A program made the position numbers and the translations under genes. Below are positions 16,463 to 24,234 of a stretch of 36,775 bases of DNA, in pieces. Origin of the DNA: an uncultured Porphyromonadaceae bacterium (GTDB taxonomy: Bacteria; Bacteroidota; Bacteroidia; Bacteroidales; Muribaculaceae); the NCBI GenBank assembly GCA_900546365.1, contig URCF01000018.1:1-36775 (forward strand), given 5' to 3'. The notes under the pieces were generated by a model that saw only the letters and a list, made by a program, of their open reading frames with translations, was not told where the DNA came from and searched no databases. How positions within the stretch are numbered: the stretch's first letter is position 1; each line of letters starts with the position of its first letter.

Positions 16463-17161
16463 ATGATAAAAGACGCACTTGAGAAAGTGATCAGCGAGGA
16501 TTTGTCGGAAATGTGGAGTGTTCTCACCCCCGAGGAGAAACGCAAAATCACCGACAACTTCACGGTACATCATTTCAAAAAAAACCAAATCATATATGCC
16601 GAGCGTGAGGACCCGGAGTATCTGTGGTGTCTGCTCAAAGGCAAAGCCAAGCTGTGCAAGGACGGCGTTGGCGGTCGTCAGCAGATATTGCGTCTGATTC
16701 GTCCGGTGCAGTATTTCGGCTATCGTGCCTATTTTGCCGGTGAGCCATACGTATCCACGGCACAGGCCATGGAGGCATCGGTGCTCGGCTCCATACCGAT
16801 GAAGGTGGTCAAGGAGCTTATAGATGAGAATATGCAGGTGGCGTGGTTTTTCATCCATGAGCTGAGCCGCAACCTCGGCAGCTCCGACACCAGGATTGTG
16901 AATCTCACCCAGAAGCATATTCGTGGCCGCCTGGCCGAAGCATTGATTGTGCTCAGCGAGCATTACGGATTTGAGGAGGATGGCGTGACAATCCGTGTGT
17001 ACATGGCCCGCGAGGATCTTGCCAACCTCTCCAATATGACCACGGCGAATGCCATACGTACCCTCACCTCATTTGTCAACGAAAGATTGATTCTCGTTGA
17101 CGGACGGCAGATCAAGATTATCAACGAGCCTCAGCTCCGCAAGGTGAGCAAGTTCGGCTAA
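16463..17161 (+). CDS. Crp/Fnr family transcriptional regulator
   Basis: DNA-binding regulator of 232 residues: N-terminal cyclic-nucleotide-like sensor domain (about 25-120), a dimer helix (about 120-150), and a C-terminal Crp-type helix-turn-helix (about 150-225; the segment MAREDLANLSNMTTANAIRT is the HTH). No cluster of Cys for an Fnr iron-sulfur centre is seen in the N-terminus, so the signal is unknown. It lies between the efflux operon and a ferredoxin gene, all on the plus strand, but has its own promoter. Whether it controls either neighbour cannot be judged from the sequence. Confidence 0.9.
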   Translation: MIKDALEKVISEDLSEMWSVLTPEEKRKITDNFTVHHFKKNQIIYAEREDPEYLWCLLKGKAKLCKDGVGGRQQILRLIRPVQYFGYRAYFAGEPYVSTAQAMEASVLGSIPMKVVKELIDENMQVAWFFIHELSRNLGSSDTRIVNLTQKHIRGRLAEALIVLSEHYGFEEDGVTIRVYMAREDLANLSNMTTANAIRTLTSFVNERLILVDGRQIKIINEPQLRKVSKFG

Positions 17162-17165
17162 GAGT

Positions 17166-17218
17166 CTGTCCCATAATATAAGCTGACCGACTCAGCGTTA
17201 GCTTATATTATGGGACAG
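17166..17218. repeat. perfect 19-bp hairpin after the regulator gene
   Basis: CTGTCCCATAATATAAGCT (17166-17184) is exactly inverted at 17200-17218, with a 15-base loop; two or three more pairs extend it outward. It starts 4 bases after the Crp/Fnr stop. No T-run follows on the plus strand, so it is either a non-canonical terminator, an mRNA 3' end stabiliser, or a miniature repeat element. Confidence 0.7.
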
Positions 17219-17261
17219 GCTATAAAATCCGTGGATGTGCAAAAAAAATTGGGCAAAACTG

Positions 17262-17292
17262 TTTGGCGTTTTAGCCAAAAGTGATACTTTTG
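17262..17292 (+). promoter_or_regulatory. consensus promoter of the ferredoxin gene
   Basis: -33 TTTG at 17262-17265 and -7 TACTTTTG at 17285-17292, spacer 19, a perfect Bacteroidetes promoter about 50 bases before the ferredoxin ATG. GGCGTTTTAGCC lies within the spacer. Confidence 0.8.
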
Positions 17293-17342
17293 CACCATAG
17301 AAATAACATTTATTCGTATTTATCCAAAAATTAATTCTAATC

Positions 17343-17513
17343 ATGGCTTACGTAATCACTGACAAATGCGTTGCTTGCGGCACCTGTCTGCCCGTTTGCC
17401 CCGTTGAGGCTATCTCCGAAGGCGATATCTACCACATCGATCCCGACACCTGCATCGAGTGTGGCTCTTGCGCTGAAGTTTGCCCCAGCGAAGCTATCAT
17501 CCCCGGCGAATAA
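17343..17513 (+). CDS. small 2[4Fe-4S] ferredoxin
   Basis: A 56-residue electron carrier. Two C-x2-C-x2-C-x3-C-P motifs are complete: Cys9, 12, 15, 19 and Cys37, 40, 43, 47, each followed by Pro, so both 4Fe-4S clusters should form. This is the usual length of clostridial-type ferredoxins. In anaerobes they serve pyruvate:ferredoxin oxidoreductase, hydrogenase and Rnf. It is a single gene with a consensus promoter and a strong terminator, and its codons are of the kind used in highly expressed genes. It is too short to be noticed in a search for long frames. Confidence 0.96.
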   Translation: MAYVITDKCVACGTCLPVCPVEAISEGDIYHIDPDTCIECGSCAEVCPSEAIIPGE

Positions 17514-17531
17514 GCATCGCACATTTGTATC

Positions 17532-17580
17532 AAAAATTATCAAGGCTGCTTCCCTGCGGAGGCAGCCTTGATAATTTTTT
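17532..17580 (+). terminator. ferredoxin terminator
   Basis: An 18-bp inverted repeat (arms 17532-17549 and 17562-17579) ends in a run of T on the plus strand; the matching A-run at its 5' side may let it work in both directions. Confidence 0.85.
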
Positions 17581-17605
17581 AGTGGGAGAGTTCCATAAGT
17601 CGTAT

Positions 17606-17637
17606 AAAAAAATCCGCAGGGCCGGTGCGCTGCGGAT
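17606..17637 (-). terminator. terminator of the tRNA-Arg gene
   Basis: On the minus strand ATCCGCAG (17637-17630) pairs with CTGCGGAT (17619-17612), followed by six T at 17611-17606. It begins 2 bases after the tRNA CCA end. Confidence 0.8.
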
Positions 17638-17639
17638 GA

Positions 17640-17714
17640 TGGTATTCCCGTAGGGAGTCGAACCCTAATCGAAAGAACCGGAATCTTTTATTCTATCCAT
17701 TGAACTACGGGAAC
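17640..17714 (-). tRNA. tRNA-Arg (anticodon CCG), CCA encoded
   Basis: Full cloverleaf on the minus strand: acceptor GTTCCCG pairs with CGGGAAT (first pair G-U); U8, A9 and A14 present; D stem GTTC/GAAT; anticodon stem AAAGA/TCTTT with loop TTCCGGT, so the anticodon is CCG, reading the Arg codon CGG; T stem TAGGG/CCCTA with loop TTCGACT; discriminator A followed by an encoded CCA. A T-run terminator follows at once. Confidence 0.93.
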
Positions 17715-17750
17715 AGTGGGTGGAGATATATTTCCGGGTGCAAATGTAGC

Positions 17751-17790
17751 AAACTTTTGCTGTATGTGCAAAAGTTTTTTTGTAGCTTTG
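17751..17790 (+). promoter_or_regulatory. promoter of the uracil-DNA glycosylase gene with inverted repeat
   Basis: -7 element TAGCTTTG at 17783-17790, only 5 bases before the ATG, so the mRNA may be leaderless. A 10-bp perfect inverted repeat (AAACTTTTGC 17751-17760, GCAAAAGTTT 17768-17777) covers the -33 TTTG region. With its trailing T-run it could also act as a terminator for transcripts coming from the left. Confidence 0.5.
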
Positions 17791-17795
17791 TGGAT

Positions 17796-18458
17796 ATGAA
17801 TGTGAAGATTGACAATTCGTGGCTCAAAGCTTTGGCATCGGAATGGGATGCCCCTTATTTCCATTCGCTCGCAGAGTTTGTCCGTGGAGAATATCGCAGC
17901 ACCACGGTGTACCCGCCGGCGGCAAAAATATTTGCCGCTTTTGATGCGTGTCCGTTCGATGATGTGAAGGTGGTGATTCTGGGGCAGGACCCTTATCATG
18001 GTCCGGGTCAGGCCAACGGCCTTTGTTTCTCGGTGAGCCCGCAGGTGGCTGTGCCGCGCTCGCTTGTCAATATATTCAAGGAGGTGCATGCCGACACCGG
18101 TGCTCCGATACCGTCCGATGGTGATCTCAGCCGCTGGGCCACGCAGGGAGTGCTGCTGCTCAACGCCACCCTCACGGTGCGCGCCCACGCTGCAGGGTCG
18201 CATCAGGGCAGGGGATGGGAGGAGTTCACCGACGCTGTTGTGCGCAAACTGGCACAGGAGCGCGAAGGTCTTGTGTTCATCCTTTGGGGGAGCTATGCGG
18301 CCCGCAAGGGGGAGTTCATTGACCGCAACCGTCATCTTGTGCTCACCTCACCGCATCCGTCGCCGCTGAGTGCGTCACGCGGATTTTTCGGCAATCACCA
18401 TTTCACCAGGGCCAACGAGTATCTTGTGGCCCAAGGCAAAACCCCTATACAATGGTGA
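17796..18458 (+). CDS. ung: uracil-DNA glycosylase, family 1
   Basis: Removes uracil from DNA as the first step of base excision repair. It has 220 residues, the normal size. The catalytic water-activating motif GQDPYH is at 63-68 (Asp65), and the second motif HPSPLS starts at His187. A longer frame upstream would start at 17700 inside the tRNA gene; the ATG at 17796 gives the usual N-terminus and follows a -7 element. The stop overlaps the start of the next gene by 7 bases, so the two are co-translated. Confidence 0.97.
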   Translation: MNVKIDNSWLKALASEWDAPYFHSLAEFVRGEYRSTTVYPPAAKIFAAFDACPFDDVKVVILGQDPYHGPGQANGLCFSVSPQVAVPRSLVNIFKEVHADTGAPIPSDGDLSRWATQGVLLLNATLTVRAHAAGSHQGRGWEEFTDAVVRKLAQEREGLVFILWGSYAARKGEFIDRNRHLVLTSPHPSPLSASRGFFGNHHFTRANEYLVAQGKTPIQW

Positions 18459-19723
18459 TACGGTTGGCATATATCATCATGGCGTTGGTGTGTGCTTTTC
18501 AGGCGCAGGCGCAGGTGGAGTCGGGTGACACACGCACAGGAGTGTTCCATCCGTCAATGATGTCGCTGCAGGTGCATTCGCTCGGCAATGACCAGCTGCC
18601 ACCGGTGATGACGCTCAACGGATCCGATGGGGTGGTTGTGAAATGGGATGAGCTTGCCGAGGACCGCCGGTATATGCGCTACGAGCTGAAACATTGCGAC
18701 TCGCAATGGCGTGTGGACCAGCTTGTGGATTCGGAGTTTATCGACGGGTTCAACGAAGGCGAGGTGGATGATTATGCCTACTCCTACGGCACCAAGACGC
18801 ATTATGTGCACTACAGCATAGTGCTGCCGCACGGCAATATGCGTCCGCTTGTGTCGGGCAACTATCTGCTGCGGGTGTATGACGAAAGCGACCCCGAGAC
18901 CACTCTGCTGCAGGCCCGGTTCTATGTGGTGGAGCCGCGGGTGAAGGTGTCGGCGTCGGTGAGCTCGCGCACTGATATCGACTACAATGCCTCGCATCAG
19001 CAGGTGAGTGTGGATGTGGACACTGACAATCTTCCGATGCACGACTATTTCAGCAACATCTGGCTTGTGGTGTCGCAGAACTCGCGAATTGACAGCGAGC
19101 GTGTGGCCGCCCATCCGCTCCGTGTGGTGCCCCCGCATCTGTATTTTGAAAGCAATCCGGCACTGATATTTCCTGCCGGCAACGAATACCGGCGTTTTGA
19201 AACCGTGTCCACCACCTATCACGGCATGGGAGTGGAGGATATAGGCTACGCCGAGCCTTACTATCATTTCACCCTGCAGACCGACTATCCGCGTCGTGAG
19301 GAGATGTACAGTTTTGACAGCACGCAGCACGGACGCTACCGTGTGAGGGAGTACAACTCGAGCTCTTCCGATATAGAGGCGGAATATGCCGTGACCCACT
19401 TCGCCCTCGATCTGCCCGAGCTGCACAACGCCGATCTGTTTATTGACGGCGATATGATGCTGAGGCGGTTTGACGACAGTTCGCGCATGGTGTACAACCG
19501 TGCTACGCGCCGCTACGAACTGTCGCCGCTGTTGAAGCAGGGGGCCTACAACTATCAGTATCTGGTGGTGCCGCGCAACGGCTCCACTGTGGGTCAGACC
19601 GCGCTCGTGGAGGGTGATTTCTATCAAACAGTCAACGAATATCTGATACGCGCCTATTACAGATTGCCGGGCGACCGCTACGACCGTCTCGTGGGCGTGG
19701 GCGCGGCTTTTTCCGGACGATAA
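18452..19723 (+). CDS. type IX secretion system plug protein (DUF5103 family)
   Basis: Periplasmic protein of 423 residues with a signal peptide (1-20, ending AQAQ). Bacteroidetes homologues with this start (a short Ser/Asp-rich segment followed by P-x-M-x-L-N stretches, then Ig-like beta domains) are the Plug that blocks the periplasmic side of the SprA/Sov translocon of the type IX system. The features seen here are an all-beta composition and the conserved regions near DYAYSYGTKTHYVHY (103-117) and IFPAGNEYRRFE (240-251). I assign the family from memory of these features. It overlaps the ung gene by 7 bases. It suits a genome that also carries a T9SS cargo at 6727-10647. Confidence 0.78.
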   Translation: MVIRLAYIIMALVCAFQAQAQVESGDTRTGVFHPSMMSLQVHSLGNDQLPPVMTLNGSDGVVVKWDELAEDRRYMRYELKHCDSQWRVDQLVDSEFIDGFNEGEVDDYAYSYGTKTHYVHYSIVLPHGNMRPLVSGNYLLRVYDESDPETTLLQARFYVVEPRVKVSASVSSRTDIDYNASHQQVSVDVDTDNLPMHDYFSNIWLVVSQNSRIDSERVAAHPLRVVPPHLYFESNPALIFPAGNEYRRFETVSTTYHGMGVEDIGYAEPYYHFTLQTDYPRREEMYSFDSTQHGRYRVREYNSSSSDIEAEYAVTHFALDLPELHNADLFIDGDMMLRRFDDSSRMVYNRATRRYELSPLLKQGAYNYQYLVVPRNGSTVGQTALVEGDFYQTVNEYLIRAYYRLPGDRYDRLVGVGAAFSGR

Positions 19724-19750
19724 ATCATGAACCAAACCTATCAAACAGTT

Positions 19751-20335
19751 ATGCTCCAAATCCAAAAAGAACTGGTGAGTCTTGATCTCGCCGAGCGTTT
19801 TTTTCTCTGCGACCTTGGCAAATGCCTTGGGGAATGTTGCATCGAGGGCGATGCCGGTGCTCCTGTCACTGAAGAGGAGTATCAGAAACTCAAGGAGCTC
19901 AAGGATGTGGTGTGGGACGACCTGCTGCCATCGGCACAGGAGCGTATCAACGAGTCTGGTGTGGCTTATGTGGATGAGGAGGGCGACCTTGTGACCCAGA
20001 TTGTGGACGGGCGCAACTGTGTATTCACCACCTACGGCCCGGGGGGAATGTGTCTTTGCGCTCTGGAGAAGGCTTACCGCGAGGGGCGCACCAATTTCCG
20101 TAAGCCGATGTCATGCTATCTCTATCCGCTCCGCCTCACGGAGTATCCCACATTCACCGCCGTCAACTACCACCGATGGAAGATATGCCGGTGTGCCGAG
20201 GTTCTTGGCCGTGCCAAGGGTGTACGACTCTATCAGGCTATGAAAGAGCCGCTGATAGAGCGGTTTGGGCAGGAGTGGTATGATGAGCTTGTGGAGGCTT
20301 GCGAGGCTTATCTAGCCGAGTACGGCGACAAGTGA
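19751..20335 (+). CDS. DUF3109 family Cys-rich protein (YkgJ-like)
   Basis: A 194-residue cytoplasmic protein of unknown function. The Cys cluster C-x4-C-x3-CC at residues 20-30, plus later Cys residues in CLCALE, MSCYLYPLR and KICRC segments, resembles YkgJ-type proteins thought to bind zinc or an iron-sulfur cluster. I prefer the start MLQIQKELVSLD at 19751, which matches the usual family N-terminus; an in-frame ATG at 19727 adds eight residues and lies 3 bases after the plug stop. The 3' end overlaps the convergent MATE gene by 28 bases. Confidence 0.82.
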   Translation: MLQIQKELVSLDLAERFFLCDLGKCLGECCIEGDAGAPVTEEEYQKLKELKDVVWDDLLPSAQERINESGVAYVDEEGDLVTQIVDGRNCVFTTYGPGGMCLCALEKAYREGRTNFRKPMSCYLYPLRLTEYPTFTAVNYHRWKICRCAEVLGRAKGVRLYQAMKEPLIERFGQEWYDELVEACEAYLAEYGDK

Positions 20336-21636
20336 CCTGTGCCCCAGTATTCGCGGTTGAGAATCCATAGGGCTATGCCGCGGGTGAGGAGATAGGCTAT
20401 GAAAGCGAGCCACAAGCCGTGGTTGCCAATTTGTGGATAGGCCACGAAATAGATTGTGAAGAAGAGTGCGGTGGCACACAGCATGGAGATCAGCATACGT
20501 CTTGTGGCTGTGACTCCTATCGACACACCGTCCCACATAAAGGCTGCAAACCCGGCCAGGGGGATGCTCACAGCCCACCAGAAATATTCTTTGGCTGTGG
20601 TTACCACGCCATGGTCGGAGGTGAGCAGATGCAGCATCTCGCTGCCGCCGATGGCGTAGAGCAGCGTGAAAAGCAGGGCAATGGCTCCGGCACATTTCAT
20701 CAGGGTGTGGACCGTGCGCCTGAGCATGGCCATATTGCCCGACCCTTTGAACCGCCCGCAGAGTGCTTCGGCCGAAAATGCAAAGCCATCCATGAAGAAG
20801 GAGAACAGGGTGAACAGCTGCATCAGCAATGCGTTGACCGCCAACATCTCCGCTCCCTGCATCGACCCTACGCGTGTGAACCATACCGTGACAGACACCA
20901 GGCATACGGTGCGCAGGAATATGTCGGTGTTCACCTTGAAAAAGCATTTCAGCTCCGCACCTTTCAGCACCGCGCTAAGGCGGGGCACAGAGATATGATA
21001 TTTCCGCTTGCAGAGCCATAACCCCAGCAGAAAGCCTGCCCACTGGGCCGCCAAAGTGCCGGTTGCCACCCCCTCGATGCGGAGGTGGAACAGAAATACC
21101 AGAGTCACACTCATGCCGATATTGAACAGGTCGATGAATATGCTGACCCACATCGGTGTGCGCGAGTTCTGCATCCCGAGCCACCAGCCGGTGAGCACAA
21201 AGGTGCCGAGTACTGCGGGGGCGCCCCACACGCAGATTGAGAAATAGGTGTGCACCACACTGCGGGTGGCCTCATCGCAGTCCATGAACAGAATCATCCC
21301 CTCGAACACCGGACGCTGGAGCAGGATCATCAGCACTCCAAGCCCCATGGCTATCGTCATGGCCTGCGCCAGCGATCTGGAGCACCCTTCAATATTGCGG
21401 GAGCCGTAGCATTGTGCTGTGAGGCCGCTCGTGCCCATCCGCAGAAATCCGCACAGCCAGTAGAGCATGTTGAACACCGCTGCGCCCACGGCTATGGCGG
21501 CGATATACACGGCGCCGCCGAGATGGCCCACGATGGCCATGTCGGAGAGCCCGAGCACCGGGGTTGTGATGTTGGTGATAATGGCAGGGATAGCCAGTGC
21601 GGCTATCCCTGAAATAATTTGTCTATGTCCATGCAT
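20308..21636 (-). CDS. MATE family multidrug/Na+ antiporter (DinF-like)
   Basis: Inner-membrane exporter of 442 residues with about 12 hydrophobic helices in two similar halves, the MATE fold. It starts with a typical GIAALAIPAIITNITTP segment (helix 1, with the family's conserved Pro), and a TSGLTAQCYGSRN loop follows helix 2. It should export cationic or hydrophobic compounds in exchange for Na+ or H+. It is downstream of the OPT transporter with a 12-base gap, so it is likely the last gene of an ssb-OPT-MATE unit. Its last codons overlap the convergent DUF3109 gene by 28 bases, with no room for a separate terminator. Confidence 0.93.
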   Translation of the reverse strand: MHGHRQIISGIAALAIPAIITNITTPVLGLSDMAIVGHLGGAVYIAAIAVGAAVFNMLYWLCGFLRMGTSGLTAQCYGSRNIEGCSRSLAQAMTIAMGLGVLMILLQRPVFEGMILFMDCDEATRSVVHTYFSICVWGAPAVLGTFVLTGWWLGMQNSRTPMWVSIFIDLFNIGMSVTLVFLFHLRIEGVATGTLAAQWAGFLLGLWLCKRKYHISVPRLSAVLKGAELKCFFKVNTDIFLRTVCLVSVTVWFTRVGSMQGAEMLAVNALLMQLFTLFSFFMDGFAFSAEALCGRFKGSGNMAMLRRTVHTLMKCAGAIALLFTLLYAIGGSEMLHLLTSDHGVVTTAKEYFWWAVSIPLAGFAAFMWDGVSIGVTATRRMLISMLCATALFFTIYFVAYPQIGNHGLWLAFIAYLLTRGIALWILNREYWGTGHLSPYSAR

Positions 21637-21648
21637 GATGGATGTGGA

Positions 21649-23646
21649 TTACTGTTTCTTCACCCGCATGCTGTCGTAGATGAGGTAGATGATGAGCAGC
21701 AGGTAAACTACCACTCCGAGACCCTGCTTGAGTCCTACGCTCATGGTGTTGTCGTATTTGTATCCGGCAAAGAGAGTCAGAGCAGCCAGCACACCGAAGA
21801 GTGCGCCGCCGGCAATAAGTCCCGAGCTGATGAGGGTGCCGCGGTCGCGACGGGCATCGTTGAGCTTCCTGTCGGTGCTGCGTGTTGACACGAACCATGC
21901 AATGGCACCACCTACCAGCAGCGGAGCGTTGAGCTGCATAGGGATGAACATGCCGAGGCAGAAAGCCAATGCCGGAACACCGAGCCAGTTGAGGAGCAAT
22001 GCCAGCACTGCGCCCACGAGATAGAGAATCCAGGGTGTGTCGCCGCCCATCATGATAGGCTCTATCACCTTGGCCATGGCGTTGGCCTGGGGAGCCACAA
22101 GTGCATTCTCGCCCGAGAATCCGTACACATTGTTGAGCAGCAGAATCACTCCGCCCACAGTGGCTGCCGACACAAGGGTGCCGAGGAATTTCCAGCTCTC
22201 CTGTTTGCGCGGGGTGCTGCCGAGCCAGTAGCCGATCTTGAGGTCGGTGACAAATCCGCCGGCCATGCTGAGTGCGGTGCAGACCACGCCGCCGATAATC
22301 ATCGAGGCCACGATACCGGAGGTGCCGCTGATGCCCACGCCCACGAATATGGCCGAAGCGATGATGAGGGTCATGAGGGTCATGCCCGACACGGGATTGG
22401 TGCCCACGATGGCAATGGCGTTGGCGGCCACGGTGGTGAACAGGAATGCTATCACAGTGACCACAATCCATGCCACAAGTGCCTGCCAGAAGTTATGGAG
22501 CACGCCAATCCAGAAGAATACCAGCACGGCAATCAGAGCCAGGGCAATGAAAAACACGATATGCTTCATGGAGATGTCCCACTGCCAGCGCACGGTGGAC
22601 TGCTTGGCGGCTCCGCCCTTGAATTCGCGGCCTGCGAGTCCGGCGGCCTGGACTATGATGCTCCATGATTTTACGATGCCTATCACACCTGCCATGGCGA
22701 TGCCGCCGATACCGATCAGTCGGGCATAGTCGGAGAAAATCTGCTCCGGTGCCATGGCGGCTATCTCAGCAGAGCCGTAGGTGCCCATCAGAGGAAGAAG
22801 CACCCACCATACGAATGCCGAGCCGGCGAATATGACGAATGAATATTTGAGACCCACAATGTAGCCAAGGCCGAGGAGTGCGGCGCCAGTGTTGCAGCTG
22901 AACACCACTTTGGCTTTGGCAGCCAGTCCGGCACCCCAGGAGGTGGCGGCGGAGCTGAGGTTTTCGGCCCAGAAGCCGAAGGTGCTCACCACATAGTCGT
23001 AAACACCGCCCACAAGGGCAGAGAGCACAAGGGTCTTGGCCTGACCTCCGGTATTCTCCTTCCCTTTGGCGTTGCCGCTCATCAGCACCTGTGTGGTGGC
23101 GGTGGCTTCAGGGAAAGGATATTTGCCGTGCATATCTTTCACAAAATATTTGCGGAAAGGGATGAAGAACAGTATTCCCAGCACGCCACCGAACAGTGAG
23201 CTGAGAAATATCTCCATGAAATTGACCGCGATGTCGGGATATTTGCCCTGCAGGATGTAGAGGGCGGGAAGAGTGAAGATGGCGCCGGCCACAATCACAC
23301 CCGAGCATGCGCCAATTGACTGAATGATCACATTCTGGCCAAGAGGGTTCTTTTTGCCGAGTGCTCCGCTCAGCCCCACGGCGATGATGGCTATGGGTAT
23401 GGCGGCTTCAAACACTTGTCCTACGCGGAGGCCCAGATAAGCCGCAGCCGCGCTGAACACTATCGCCAGCAGCAGACCCATCCCCACGGAGTAGGGGGTC
23501 ACTTCAGCGTAGTCGTGAGCCGGGTGCATCACGGGACGATACTCCTCGTCCTCGCCAAGCTCGCGGAACGCATTTTCGGGCAGTTCCACCGGATCGGCGT
23601 CCCGGTAGATGGTTTCATCCATCTGCTTGTTGCTCATTTTTTTCAT
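21649..23646 (-). CDS. OPT family oligopeptide transporter
   Basis: A 665-residue inner-membrane transporter. A charged N-terminal tail of about 50 residues is followed by about 14-15 hydrophobic helices. OPT signatures seen: AYLGLRVGQVFEAAIP near 70-85, a NPLGQNVIIQS segment near 100-110, and KYPFPEATATTQVL in the cytoplasmic loop near 175-188. Bacterial OPT proteins take up small peptides or metal-chelate conjugates; the substrate is not known here. The gap to ssb is 14 bases and to MATE 12 bases, all on one strand. An alternative start at 23637 removes three residues. Confidence 0.93.
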   Translation of the reverse strand: MKKMSNKQMDETIYRDADPVELPENAFRELGEDEEYRPVMHPAHDYAEVTPYSVGMGLLLAIVFSAAAAYLGLRVGQVFEAAIPIAIIAVGLSGALGKKNPLGQNVIIQSIGACSGVIVAGAIFTLPALYILQGKYPDIAVNFMEIFLSSLFGGVLGILFFIPFRKYFVKDMHGKYPFPEATATTQVLMSGNAKGKENTGGQAKTLVLSALVGGVYDYVVSTFGFWAENLSSAATSWGAGLAAKAKVVFSCNTGAALLGLGYIVGLKYSFVIFAGSAFVWWVLLPLMGTYGSAEIAAMAPEQIFSDYARLIGIGGIAMAGVIGIVKSWSIIVQAAGLAGREFKGGAAKQSTVRWQWDISMKHIVFFIALALIAVLVFFWIGVLHNFWQALVAWIVVTVIAFLFTTVAANAIAIVGTNPVSGMTLMTLIIASAIFVGVGISGTSGIVASMIIGGVVCTALSMAGGFVTDLKIGYWLGSTPRKQESWKFLGTLVSAATVGGVILLLNNVYGFSGENALVAPQANAMAKVIEPIMMGGDTPWILYLVGAVLALLLNWLGVPALAFCLGMFIPMQLNAPLLVGGAIAWFVSTRSTDRKLNDARRDRGTLISSGLIAGGALFGVLAALTLFAGYKYDNTMSVGLKQGLGVVVYLLLIIYLIYDSMRVKKQ

Positions 23647-23660
23647 TTTATGATTGGTTT

Positions 23661-24002
23661 TTATTGATTTGCAGGGCGGGAGAGAATTTCAAAATTCTCC
23701 ACCATGATTTCGGTGATGGAGCGCTTGATGGCGTTGCGGTCCTCCCATACGCGGGTGCGCAACTTCCCTTCCACATACAGTTTTGTGCCTTTGCGGATAT
23801 ATTTTTCGGCGGTGTCCGCATTGCGGTCCCACATCACTATGTTGTGCCACTCGGTGCGTTCGGGCACAGTCACACCAGCGGCGGTGGTGCGGGCGCGTTC
23901 GGTGGTGGCCAGTGAAAACTCCGCCACTGGACGCTCCGCCACATACCTTATGGCGGGATCCTTACCGACATTTCCTATGAGTATGACTTTATTGACTGAC
24001 AT
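23661..24002 (-). CDS. ssb: single-stranded DNA-binding protein
   Basis: Binds and protects single-stranded DNA in replication, recombination and repair. 113 residues, essentially one OB-fold: N-terminal NKVILIGNVGKDP (4-16), EWHNIVMWDRNA (51-62), GTKLYVEGKLRTR (72-84). The usual acidic C-terminal tip (DDDIPF type) is absent, as the protein ends in SRPANQ, so it may be an accessory SSB rather than the replicative copy. First gene of a possible ssb-OPT-MATE unit. Confidence 0.92.
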   Translation of the reverse strand: MSVNKVILIGNVGKDPAIRYVAERPVAEFSLATTERARTTAAGVTVPERTEWHNIVMWDRNADTAEKYIRKGTKLYVEGKLRTRVWEDRNAIKRSITEIMVENFEILSRPANQ

Positions 24003-24006
24003 GGCA

Positions 24007-24014
24007 CAAAGTTA
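24007..24014 (-). promoter_or_regulatory. -7 element abutting the ssb start
   Basis: Minus-strand TAACTTTG (24014-24007) is a perfect TAnnTTTG and ends 4 bases before the ssb ATG at 24002, so the transcript would be leaderless or nearly so. No clear -33 TTTG is seen at 19-21 bases. Confidence 0.5.
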
Positions 24015-24155
24015 CGATTTTTGCAGTATATATCGTATAGGTCGTATGAAATTTATACGAGATTTATACAATTACCGCGAATTTGGTTGCAGCCTCTTGA
24101 GGGATATGCTTGAGCGTGACATTCTGTCCGGCGGTATATTCGATATGGGAATAAT

Positions 24156-24195
24156 CAAGGAGGCTGCCGGACCGTTAGGTGCAGCAGCCTCCTTG
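24156..24195 (-). terminator. inverted repeat after the RluA gene, probable terminator
   Basis: A 12-bp perfect stem (CAAGGAGGCTGC 24156-24167 and its complement at 24184-24195, 16-base loop) lies 39 bases after the pseudouridine synthase stop. On the minus strand ATTATTCC follows, a weak U-run. It separates the topA-rluA operon from ssb. Between 24015 and 24155 I see no convincing gene. Confidence 0.55.
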
Positions 24196-24234
24196 GTGTG
24201 GGGGTATATAGGATAAATGCTTTTGCTGTGGACC

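Noticed and set aside
17166..17218. Terminal inverted repeats of an insertion sequence
   Set aside because: The two arms are only 15 bases apart with no transposase, so they are not the ends of an intact element; kept as a hairpin repeat.
17700..17795. N-terminal extension of the ung frame
   Set aside because: It would start inside the tRNA-Arg gene and passes through the promoter; the ATG at 17796 gives the normal Ung N-terminus.
18554..19765. 403-codon minus-strand frame opposite the plug gene
   Set aside because: His/Val-rich shadow frame with no signal sequence or domain; the plus strand has a signal peptide and family features.
24046..24216. Plus-strand 56-codon frame after ssb that runs into the hairpin at 24156-24195
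   Set aside because: Its C-terminal half is the terminator hairpin itself, it has no recognisable family or promoter, and it is best explained as intergenic sequence.
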